A stretch of DNA of 47,298 bases. Origin: a virus. Shown in pieces: positions 20,504-27,864 of this stretch. The translations under genes and the position numbers were made by a program. The stretch spans positions 1 to 47,298 of the IMG/VR virus record IMGVR_UViG_3300043409_001519. One strand, 5' to 3'. The notes under the pieces are model-generated. The model ran no database searches. It had not been told where the DNA came from and saw nothing but the letters and a program-made list of their open reading frames with translations. Position 1 is the first letter of the stretch; every line of letters begins with the position of its first letter.

Positions 20504-22777
20504 ATGAACACTAAAACCGAAGCGCCGAGCGCTCAAGACGATATGGACGCCGACGACCAGCCCGGCATGAGCCTGACTGAATACACCGACATCCTGCGGG
20601 AAATCGAGGAGCAACCGCCGTGGCGCACGACTGCAGACCGGGAAATGGACTACGGCGACGGCAACCAGCTTGGCTCTGACCTACTGCTGAAACAGCAGGA
20701 GCTGGGCATCCCGCCCGCGATTGAAGACCTCACCGGCCCGGCGCTACTGTCAATCCAAGGCTATGAGGCCAGCAGCCGCACAGACTGGCGCGTGACGGCC
20801 TCTGGCGAGACCGGCGGGCAAGACATGGCTGACGCGCTCAATTCAAGGCTCAACCAGGCCGAGCGCGAATCCAAGGCCGACCGTGCATGCTCTGATGCTT
20901 TCCGCCCGCAAGCTGGCGTAGGCGTGGGCTGGGTTGAGGTGGCGCGAGAGTCTGACCCGTTCAAGTTTCCATTTCGCTGCACTGCCGTCCACCGAAACGA
21001 AATCGCGTGGGATTGGACGGCCAAAGACCCGTTGCTGACGGATGCGCGCTGGCTTCGCAGGCAGAAATGGATGCGCGCTGAACGCATTGCGCTGGCATTC
21101 CCGCAGCACAAAGAGCTGATCGAGGGCTTGGGGAAATCCGGCTCAGAGTGGTGGTCAAGCTCACTCGCAGGCAGCCTTGACGGCGGCCAGTCCACCGGCC
21201 TGCGCAATGCGTGGGGCGAGTCTCGGGGTTGGACGGTGGAGGAGTCGCGCTGGTTCAATGCGACGAGCAAAGAGCTTTGCCTGATCGAACTCTGGTATCG
21301 GCGCTGGGAAAATGTGACCGTCATCACAGCGCCCGATGGCCGCGCCGTGGAGTACGACGAGGACAACGAGGCGCATGCTCTGGCCGTGCTGGCTGGCGCT
21401 AAGGTGTCGCGCAGCGTGTCGGCCCGCGTGCGGCGCGCATACTGGCTTGGTCCGCACCTGCTGGACGACAGCCCGACGCCGTACACGCACACGCACTTTC
21501 CCTATGTCCCGTTCTGGGGGTTCAAGGAGGATCGTACCGGCGTGCCTTTCGGCTATATCCGGTCGATGATCTATCAGCAAGACGCGCTCAACACCGGCAC
21601 CAGCAAGCTGCGCTGGGGCATGAGTGCGGTGCGACTGGAGTACACCGAAGGCACTACGGATATGACCGATGCCCAGCTTGCGCGCACCGTTGGCCGCGTG
21701 GACGCCCGCATCAAGCTCAAGGCCGAAGGCATGGCGCGCCCCGGTGCCCGGTTCGACCTGCACCGCGATTACCAGCTCACCGACCAGCATTTTCAACTGC
21801 TGCAAAACTCCAGAGCCGCCATCGAGCGCGTGAGCGCCATGACGGCGGGATTCATGGGCCGCCAGGGCAATGCCACCAGCGGCCTGCAGGAGCAGACGCA
21901 GGTGGAGCAGAGCAATCAGGCGCTTGGCCGCTTGATGGATAATTTTCGCGCCGCCCGTAGCCAAGTCGGCGAATTGCTTCTGGCAATGATCATTGAGGAT
22001 ATGGGCACGCAGGAGCACACCATCATCATCGAGGGCGACGCGGTGCGTGAAGACCGCACCGTCGTGATCAATAAACCCGAGGTGGATGAGGATGGCCAAC
22101 CCTATCTGTCCAATGACCTGCAGCGCGCCAGGCTCAAGGTGACGCTGCAGGACGTGCCCAGCACCGCCAGCTATCGCGGCCAGCAGCTCAATGCGCTGTC
22201 TGAGGCGGTCAAGTCGCTGCCGGACAATTACAAGGTGGCCGTCATGCCATTTCTTGTCAGTCTGATGGATGTCCCTTTCAAGACCGACGTGATCAAGGCC
22301 ATTAAGGCGGTCGAGCAGCAGCAGACGCCAGAGCAAATCCAGCAGCAGGTTGACGCCGCTGTCAAAGATGCGCTGGCCAAATCGGCGCACGACCTCAAGG
22401 CCCGCGAACTGGAGATCAAAGAGCGCAAGGCGGGCAGCGAGATCAGGGAAATTGATGCCCGCAGTGTGCAAATCGGCGTACAGGCCGCTTACTCTGCCAT
22501 GCAGGCTGGCGCACAGGTCGCGCAAATGCCGCAAATCGCACCCGTGGCCGACCAGGTGATGCAGGGCGCTGGCTATCGGACGCCAAACCCTGTCGGCCAA
22601 GACCCCAATTTCATCACCCCGGCGCAGGCCGTGCCGATGCCTGCGGAGGTCATGCCCGATGTTCAAGCCAACACCAGCCCGGCTTATCCGCCCGTGCCGC
22701 GCCAAGCGCCGACCGGCATGCAGGGCATTGAGACGCCGCGCGTGACGGACTCGCCAGCCGAAATTGGCAAAAATTAA
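20504..22777 (+). CDS. Portal protein, P22-like
   Basis: The 757-residue protein has the size and features of the P22-type portal, the dodecameric ring at the head vertex. Supporting segments are VGVGWVEVARESDPFKFPFR, THFPYVPFWGFKEDRTGVPF, and ERVSAMTAGFMGRQGNATSG followed by the Gln/Glu-rich TQVEQSN helix. The C-terminal third is a long helical barrel-like and Gln-rich region. The ribosome site is weak. It lies directly after the terminase genes, as usual. Confidence 0.85.
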   Translation: MNTKTEAPSAQDDMDADDQPGMSLTEYTDILREIEEQPPWRTTADREMDYGDGNQLGSDLLLKQQELGIPPAIEDLTGPALLSIQGYEASSRTDWRVTASGETGGQDMADALNSRLNQAERESKADRACSDAFRPQAGVGVGWVEVARESDPFKFPFRCTAVHRNEIAWDWTAKDPLLTDARWLRRQKWMRAERIALAFPQHKELIEGLGKSGSEWWSSSLAGSLDGGQSTGLRNAWGESRGWTVEESRWFNATSKELCLIELWYRRWENVTVITAPDGRAVEYDEDNEAHALAVLAGAKVSRSVSARVRRAYWLGPHLLDDSPTPYTHTHFPYVPFWGFKEDRTGVPFGYIRSMIYQQDALNTGTSKLRWGMSAVRLEYTEGTTDMTDAQLARTVGRVDARIKLKAEGMARPGARFDLHRDYQLTDQHFQLLQNSRAAIERVSAMTAGFMGRQGNATSGLQEQTQVEQSNQALGRLMDNFRAARSQVGELLLAMIIEDMGTQEHTIIIEGDAVREDRTVVINKPEVDEDGQPYLSNDLQRARLKVTLQDVPSTASYRGQQLNALSEAVKSLPDNYKVAVMPFLVSLMDVPFKTDVIKAIKAVEQQQTPEQIQQQVDAAVKDALAKSAHDLKARELEIKERKAGSEIREIDARSVQIGVQAAYSAMQAGAQVAQMPQIAPVADQVMQGAGYRTPNPVGQDPNFITPAQAVPMPAEVMPDVQANTSPAYPPVPRQAPTGMQGIETPRVTDSPAEIGKN

Positions 22778-22794
22778 GCAAACTCAACATTACT

Positions 22795-22838
22795 GCCGAT
22801 AAGCTTCTGTTATCGGCACCAATTAAAGTGTCTATAAA
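22795..22838 (+). promoter_or_regulatory. Hairpin plus promoter of the Tad2-like gene
   Basis: GCCGATA and TATCGGC (22795-22801 with 22811-22817) form a 7-bp hairpin after the portal gene. TTATCG (22810-22815), a 17-nt spacer and TATAAA (22833-22838) make a plausible promoter that partly overlaps the hairpin. Together with the terminator at 23126 this insulates the small gene between them. Confidence 0.45.
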
Positions 22839-22866
22839 ATTCAATCTTCACAACTGAAAGGTATTT

Positions 22867-23106
22867 ATGTACGAAACAGAAAAGCTGACATTTGGCGCGG
22901 CAACCGAAGCCGCCGAAAAGGGCGAGAAGGTGCAGCGCATCGGCTGGAATGGCAAGGGCATGCACGCCGAGATCATTGGCGAATGCCAGCTTCACGGGTC
23001 AAAAATGAACGCCCACTGGGTCATCAAAAACCCGGACGGCAGCTATTCGACGTGGGCACCCAGTGGGTCGGATTCGCTGGCTAAAGACTGGCGCATCGTC
23101 AAGTAA
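22867..23106 (+). CDS. tad2: DUF2829 protein, Tad2-type anti-Thoeris
   Basis: The 79-residue protein shows the DUF2829 pattern: LTFGAATEAAEKGEKVQRIG with W-N-G-K-G-M, and a C-terminal TWAPSGSDSLAKDWRIVK. Proteins of this family (Tad2) bind and sequester the cyclic ADP-ribose-type signal of the Thoeris defence system. ATG 22867 has AAAGG upstream. The gene sits between portal and scaffold genes with its own promoter and terminator, which is the arrangement of a cargo gene (moron). The family call is firm on motifs. Activity against Thoeris is inferred from the family. Confidence 0.8.
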   Translation: MYETEKLTFGAATEAAEKGEKVQRIGWNGKGMHAEIIGECQLHGSKMNAHWVIKNPDGSYSTWAPSGSDSLAKDWRIVK

Positions 23107-23125
23107 CCCAAGCCACCCCAGCACC

Positions 23126-23154
23126 GCCCGCCACAGCAATGTGGGCGGGCTTTT
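23126..23154 (+). terminator. Intrinsic terminator after Tad2-like gene
   Basis: GCCCGCCACA pairs with TGTGGGCGGGC (one bulged G) around a GCAA loop, followed by TTTT. It closes the small cargo unit. Confidence 0.7.
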
Positions 23155-23432
23155 CCATGCCCAAAACGCGCCACACTGGCCTGAGTGCAGCACCCTGAAA
23201 AATGTTGGCATACTACCCTCAAGTCTGATGCGTAAGCGCCAGGCGATACCGCAACGCTGTGAAGCGTGGCAGCCAACGCTGTGAAGCGCAGGCACTCCCC
23301 GTAAGTCGCGCCTCACCAGCGCGCAGAGCTGGAGATTGCGAGCGGGCGGCGGGCTTCATGCTCCCGCCCGGCGCAATTGAATGCTGCAACCCCTCCTTTG
23401 CTGCCGTGGCGATACACGGTGGTGGGTAAGCA
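23155..23432 (+). other. Intergenic region with direct repeat and hairpin
   Basis: No convincing gene is seen in these 278 bp. They hold two copies of CAACGCTGTGAAGCG (23252-23266 and 23274-23288, 22 bp apart). A C-G-rich hairpin (CGGGCGG at 23343-23349 with CCGCCCG at 23364-23370) follows. It may be the promoter and leader of the scaffold-capsid unit, a protein-binding site, or a structured RNA. Confidence 0.4.
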
Positions 23433-24401
23433 ATGACGACACCTCAACAAGAGTTTTTACAAACCCATGCGCCCGATGGCGTGATGACCCCGCAGCAGGC
23501 CGCGCAGTTCCTCGAACTCGCCCAGGGCGATACCGGCACCACGCCGGGCAGCGTAACGCCCGACGCTGAACCTGTTGCTGACGCCAACACGCCAGAAAGC
23601 GCCGAACCCGCGCCCGTGATTCTGGCCAAGGATGGTGTTCACACGATCCCGTTCGAGAAGCTGGCCGAAGCCCGCGAAGCCGAAAAGCACTGGAAAGCCC
23701 AGGCTGAAGCGCGAGAGACTGAGCTGCAAGCCCTCAGGGCCGAAGCCCAGGCCCGCGCTGACGCAGGGCAAGCGCCGACCAAGACCGATAACGCTGTTGC
23801 GGCCGCGACCGCCGCCATCGAGTCCGGCGCTGATCCAGAGATTTTTGGCGACTTTTCCGAAGCTGCACTGGCCGCTGGCATCAACAAGCTGGTGGCTGCC
23901 AAAGTCGAGGAAATGACCGCTGGCATGCGCGCCCAGCTTGAGCAAACGATGGCCCCGTTTCAAGCGAAGCAGGCTATCGACGCCCAGGCCGCGCATTACG
24001 GTGCCATCTACGCCAAGCATCCTGACGCCGACTCAATCGCGGAATCGAAAGAGCTGGCCGACTGGATTGCAGCGCAGCCCAGCTTTGCGCGCAAAGGCTA
24101 CGAATCGGTTTTGGCCAAGGGTTCGACCGCTGAGATCGTGGAGTTTTTCGACACGTTCAAGGCGGCAACTGGAAGAGCTCAGGCGACGGCACCGCAGGCT
24201 GATGTAAAGGCCGCCGCCAAAGCGCTCATTGCCCGTGCTGCCGTGCCGGTGCCCGCAAGCCTCTCGGACATTCCGGGCGGACACGCAGGCCCGGCAGGCA
24301 AGCACGAGGCACTGAGCAAGCTGAGTCCGATTCAGCAGGCAGAGGCGCTGGCCGACATGAGCCAAGACCAGCGTGACGCCTACTTGAACCGGCGAATGTA
24401 A
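23433..24401 (+). CDS. Capsid scaffold/assembly protein
   Basis: The 322-residue protein is acidic and helical, with a long coiled-coil segment (AREAEKHWKAQAEARETELQ and following residues). It includes the typical VHTIPFEKLAEAREAE motif seen in phage scaffolds just upstream of N4-gp56-type capsids. The C-terminal part (HEALSKLSPIQQAEALADMS) is a small helical end that would contact the coat protein. The position between portal and capsid supports the role. Confidence 0.8.
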   Translation: MTTPQQEFLQTHAPDGVMTPQQAAQFLELAQGDTGTTPGSVTPDAEPVADANTPESAEPAPVILAKDGVHTIPFEKLAEAREAEKHWKAQAEARETELQALRAEAQARADAGQAPTKTDNAVAAATAAIESGADPEIFGDFSEAALAAGINKLVAAKVEEMTAGMRAQLEQTMAPFQAKQAIDAQAAHYGAIYAKHPDADSIAESKELADWIAAQPSFARKGYESVLAKGSTAEIVEFFDTFKAATGRAQATAPQADVKAAAKALIARAAVPVPASLSDIPGGHAGPAGKHEALSKLSPIQQAEALADMSQDQRDAYLNRRM

Positions 24402-24415
24402 TTTTTGCAAAAACC

Positions 24416-24440
24416 GCGCCCTCGTGATGAGGCCGCTTTT
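24416..24440 (+). terminator. Hairpin with T-run before capsid gene
   Basis: GCGCCCTC and GAGGCCGC pair with one C-C mismatch around a GTGAT loop, followed by TTTT. It sits 20 bp before the capsid start, so full termination is unlikely. It may protect the capsid mRNA 5' end or tune the scaffold-to-capsid ratio. Confidence 0.4.
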
Positions 24441-24460
24441 CCCAAAGAAGGAGGCCAGTA

Positions 24461-25747
24461 ATGGCTGGAACGAATATCGGTTACGGCGCACCAGGCGCAA
24501 TGGTCGAACAGGCCGCAGGCGTCTTTGCCGCCCACATGCAGCGCCCCAGCACGATGCGCTATCTCACGGGCGCCATGCCCAAAGGCACCGCAGGCGCTGC
24601 CAACACGGTGCGCAAGCAGACCAAAGCGGAAATGCCCATTGTGCGCTGCCAGGATTTGGGCAAAGGCAAGGGCGACGAGATCACCTTCCACCTGCTGAAC
24701 CCCGTCGGCGCATACCCGATCATGGGTAGCGAATACGCCGAAGGCAAGGGTACGGCCATGAGCTACTCGGAAGCCAAGCTCCGCGTGGATCAGTCGCGCT
24801 TTCCCGTTGACTTGGGCAACGTCATGACCGGCATCCGCTCCCCCGTGGACTTCCGCATGATGGGCCGCCCCGTGGCGCAGAGCCTGATGGATGCCTATAT
24901 CGACCAGTCGTTGCTGGTCCACATGGCGGGTGCCCGTGGCTATCACGACAACATCGAATGGCGCGTGCCCGTTGCCAGTCATGCCAAATTCGGCAACGTG
25001 ATGGTGAATGCCGTCAAAGCCCCGACAAAAAACCGGCACTTCATGGTTGATGGCGGTAACGGCATCAAGGAATTCGGCGTCAGCTCTGGCGCTGTTGACT
25101 TGGCCACAACTGACCTCGTGAAGATGGACACGCTGGACGCGGTGCGCCTGATGCTCGAATCCATCGCCCTGCCCCCGCCCCCCGTGGTGTTTGATGGCGA
25201 CCGTGGCGGCATGGACTCGCCGTTGCGCGTGCTGCTGGTGTCTCCTGCACAGTTCAGCGGCTACGCCACCGATCCATCGTTCCGCACGTACCAGGCTAAC
25301 GCGCTGGCGCGCAGCCCGGACAATCCGATTTTCCGTGGTCAGGACACGATCCTGTTCAACGGCGTTTTGATTGTCAAAATGCCGCGTCCGATTCGCTTTT
25401 ACAAGGGCGACACGATCAAGTATTGCGCTTCGCACACCAGTGAAACGGAATCGTCCTGCGTAGTGCCCGACTCGTTCGGAGACACGCATGCGGTTGACCG
25501 CGCAATCCTGCTGGGTGGTCAGGCCATTGCCGAAGCGCTGGCGGCCAGCGAACAGGGCGGCATGCCGTTCTTTTGGTCCGAGAAAAAGCTGGACCACGAC
25601 GACAAGGCCGAGCTGCTGATTGGCGCCATCCGTGGCGTGTCCAAAATCCGTTTCGCCGTGGATCAGGGCGACGAAACCCGCCACTTCACCGATTACGGCG
25701 TGACCGTCATCGACAGCGCTGTCCCGATCATCAAGGCGCGCGGCTAA
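24461..25747 (+). CDS. Major capsid protein, N4-gp56 family
   Basis: The 428-residue protein matches the N4-gp56 major capsid family: an N-terminal helical part (MVEQAAGVFAAHMQRPSTMR), then KGDEITFHLLNPVGAYPIMG and RVDQSRFPVDLGNVMTGIRS. A C-terminal segment reads DHDDKAELLIGAIRGVSKIR. It has the best ribosome site in the late region (AAGGAGG). It forms the icosahedral shell. Confidence 0.9.
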   Translation: MAGTNIGYGAPGAMVEQAAGVFAAHMQRPSTMRYLTGAMPKGTAGAANTVRKQTKAEMPIVRCQDLGKGKGDEITFHLLNPVGAYPIMGSEYAEGKGTAMSYSEAKLRVDQSRFPVDLGNVMTGIRSPVDFRMMGRPVAQSLMDAYIDQSLLVHMAGARGYHDNIEWRVPVASHAKFGNVMVNAVKAPTKNRHFMVDGGNGIKEFGVSSGAVDLATTDLVKMDTLDAVRLMLESIALPPPPVVFDGDRGGMDSPLRVLLVSPAQFSGYATDPSFRTYQANALARSPDNPIFRGQDTILFNGVLIVKMPRPIRFYKGDTIKYCASHTSETESSCVVPDSFGDTHAVDRAILLGGQAIAEALAASEQGGMPFFWSEKKLDHDDKAELLIGAIRGVSKIRFAVDQGDETRHFTDYGVTVIDSAVPIIKARG

Positions 25748-25758
25748 AGCCAGTCCGG

Positions 25759-25774
25759 GGCCGGGCGACCGGCC
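25759..25774 (+). promoter_or_regulatory. GNRA tetraloop hairpin after capsid gene
   Basis: GGCCGG, a GCGA loop and CCGGCC form a very stable hairpin 12 bp after the capsid stop, without a T run. It probably stabilises the 3' end of the abundant capsid message or reduces expression of the genes that follow. Confidence 0.4.
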
Positions 25775-25804
25775 TCGCATGCAACCCAATTTTCAGGATT
25801 CACC

Positions 25805-26284
25805 ATGACCACCGTCAAAATCAAAAATACGAATACGCGCCAGCATGGCGGCGCAGTGCCGTTCGGCAATGCCACCACGTTCATTTTCCCGTTTGCCACC
25901 ACGTCCACGGGCGCGGCGGTTGATGGCGACTCCACTGGCGCGCTGGCCGTTGGTGATGTTGTTGACCTCGGTCCACTGCCCGGGGGCTTCCGCATTGACG
26001 ACAGCTCCATCATCATCACCACCGCCCTGACGGCATCCGTCACCGGCTCGCTGGGCTTCAAGTACACCGACGGCACCGACTCGACTGCAGTCCCGCAGGA
26101 CGCCGCGTATTTCGGCACCGGCCTTGTGCTATCCACCGCCGCCCGCCTGCGCAACGCAACGACCAAAGCGCCTATCACGCTGCCCAAGCCCGCACGCCTG
26201 ATCTTGACCGTTGCCGGGGCTGACAACGCCAAGGCGTCCAATGTCAACATTGTCATCAAGGGCGAACTGGTCGGCCCGGTCTAA
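25805..26284 (+). CDS. Probable head decoration protein
   Basis: A 159-residue beta-rich protein (MTTVKIKNTNTRQHGGAVPF, then ATTFIFPFATTSTGAAVDGD) lies directly after the capsid gene and has AGGA upstream. Regular alternation of Thr/Ser/Val strands with few charged residues fits a virion surface or capsid-cementing protein. A strong terminator follows. Its role is inferred from position and composition. Confidence 0.6.
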   Translation: MTTVKIKNTNTRQHGGAVPFGNATTFIFPFATTSTGAAVDGDSTGALAVGDVVDLGPLPGGFRIDDSSIIITTALTASVTGSLGFKYTDGTDSTAVPQDAAYFGTGLVLSTAARLRNATTKAPITLPKPARLILTVAGADNAKASNVNIVIKGELVGPV

Positions 26285-26307
26285 ACCCGGCCTGCCAAAT
26301 CACAAAC

Positions 26308-26334
26308 GGCGGGCCAATGCGCCCGCCTTTTTTT
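26308..26334 (+). terminator. Strong intrinsic terminator
   Basis: GGCGGGC, a CAATGC loop and GCCCGCC are followed by seven T. It ends the capsid unit. Tail genes downstream then need readthrough, antitermination or another promoter, none of which is obvious in the 16 bp left. Confidence 0.85.
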
Positions 26335-26350
26335 CATCGACGGAGGCTCA

Positions 26351-26770
26351 ATGGCTGACCAGAAAATCGGCGTCAAGTACATCGGACGCCGCCCCACATT
26401 CCGCGACCGCCTGTTTGGCACCGGGCTTGAATTTGCCCAGGGTCAGACCCGGCAGATTCCCGCCGACGTGGCGCGCAAGTTCTTTCACCACCCAAGCGAG
26501 TTTGAGCGCGACGACGGCCAGCCCGAGGCCGTGACGCCGACCGGCGACGGCACCGACGAGGCGCTGGCCCAGGCCAAGGCCCGGCAGGAAAAAGACACCA
26601 AGGCGCTCGACGAGCTGCAGCACCTGCGGGATCAAGTCAATCGCATGGAAAAGCCTGACTTGCAGGCCATCGCCAAAAACAAATACGGCCAGCCGCTTGA
26701 CGGACGCATCGGCGTGCAAGCCATGCGCGAACAGGTCGTCAGCCTTATCGACCGATTCGGCGCGGTATGA
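26351..26770 (+). CDS. Small virion-region protein
   Basis: The 139-residue protein has GGAGG upstream. The N-terminal part (VKYIGRRPTFRDRLFGTGLE, FAQGQTRQIPADVARKFFHH) resembles short phage head-associated proteins with a folded beta region. The second half is a charged helix (KARQEKDTKALDELQHLRDQ). It is probably a head-completion or connector accessory. The stop overlaps the next start as ATGA. Confidence 0.6.
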   Translation: MADQKIGVKYIGRRPTFRDRLFGTGLEFAQGQTRQIPADVARKFFHHPSEFERDDGQPEAVTPTGDGTDEALAQAKARQEKDTKALDELQHLRDQVNRMEKPDLQAIAKNKYGQPLDGRIGVQAMREQVVSLIDRFGAV

Positions 26771-27435
26771 CACTCGCCCAGCTCATTGCTCAGTTTCGCG
26801 CCGACGCGCGCGACGCAGTGGCCCCGCACCTGTTTTCCGATGCGCAGGTCACGGGCTGGCTGAACGAGGCAGAAAACGAGGCGGCCATCCGCGCTCGGCT
26901 GCTTCACGAATCAGCCAGCTCGACAATCTGCACGATTTCCGTGACTGCAGGACAGACCAGCTACGCGCTGAGTCCACTGCTGTACGAAATTGACCACATC
27001 GGTTTTATCGCCGCCGACGCCACGGCGCGCAAGCCGGTGAAGCTCATTTCTCGCGCGGAGCTTGACGTGAGTGAATCGGATTGGCGCGACCGCACCGGGC
27101 CCGTGCAATACGCCATTCAGGATGATTCATCTATCCGGCTGGCATTTACACCGGAGGCGGATGGCATCTTGGTGATGGAAGGTTTTCGCCTGCCCGTGGA
27201 GCCGCTGACCATCACCACCGACACGCCCGAGATCAATGCCGTGCATCACAGGCACCTTGTCGACTGGGCACTCTTTCGCGCCTTCAGCGTGCCCGATGCC
27301 GAGACGCTGGACGCCGGGCGTGCAGCATCCGCAGAGGCTCGCTTCACCGCCTACTTTGGCATCAAACCCGATGCAGACCTGCGCCGCAGCACGCGCCAGG
27401 ACACGCAACACCACATCCCGGCGTTCTGGGCGTAA
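26767..27435 (+). CDS. Head-tail connector/adaptor protein
   Basis: A 222-residue protein starts MTLAQLIAQFRADARDAVAP and continues FSDAQVTGWLNEAENEAAIR, the usual opening of phage adaptor proteins that bind below the portal. A beta-rich part (VTAGQTSYALSPLLYEIDHI) and a C-terminal region with FRAFSVPDAETLDAGRAASA follow. Position after capsid genes agrees. Family membership is judged by pattern. Confidence 0.65.
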   Translation: MTLAQLIAQFRADARDAVAPHLFSDAQVTGWLNEAENEAAIRARLLHESASSTICTISVTAGQTSYALSPLLYEIDHIGFIAADATARKPVKLISRAELDVSESDWRDRTGPVQYAIQDDSSIRLAFTPEADGILVMEGFRLPVEPLTITTDTPEINAVHHRHLVDWALFRAFSVPDAETLDAGRAASAEARFTAYFGIKPDADLRRSTRQDTQHHIPAFWA

Positions 27436-27459
27436 GCCCGCGCCACCACAGGAGTCATC

Positions 27460-27858
27460 ATGGCCAACGTCATTTACCCCAAAGGCGCAGAGAAGATTCT
27501 GAGCGCCGACATCAATTTCGTGGACGACACGATCAAAGTGGCGCTGCTGCCAAGCGGCTACACCTACAGCGCCGCGCACGAGTTTCTGGACGATCTTGGC
27601 ACCACATTGGGCACCGCGCAAACGCTGGCAAACAAGAGCATCACGGGCGGCGCATTCGGTGCCGACGCCATCACGTTCACGACCGTGGCGTCCGGCTCGA
27701 CTTACAAGGCTGTGGCACTGTACCAGGATACGGGCACGGCTGGCACTTCGCCGCTACTGGCGTACATCGACACCATCACCGGGTTTCCTGGCAGCACAAA
27801 TGGCGGCAACCAGGCCGTGACGTGGCCCACCACCGGCAGCAAGATTTTCAAGCTGTAG
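27460..27858 (+). CDS. Virion structural protein, tail/fibre-like
   Basis: The 132-residue protein has a clear AGGAG site. Its sequence (KGAEKILSADINFVDDTIKV, LLPSGYTYSAAHEFLDDLG) is of a type common among phage structural proteins linked to baseplates or fibres. Beta-strand-rich, with Gly/Thr/Ser repeats. The exact role is unknown. Confidence 0.55.
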   Translation: MANVIYPKGAEKILSADINFVDDTIKVALLPSGYTYSAAHEFLDDLGTTLGTAQTLANKSITGGAFGADAITFTTVASGSTYKAVALYQDTGTAGTSPLLAYIDTITGFPGSTNGGNQAVTWPTTGSKIFKL

Positions 27859-27864
27859 CCCGTC

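Noticed and set aside
21161-22705. Long minus-strand open frame opposite the portal gene
   Set aside because: High-GC antisense shadow with His/Leu/Arg-rich sequence and no start signals. The portal frame is clearly real.
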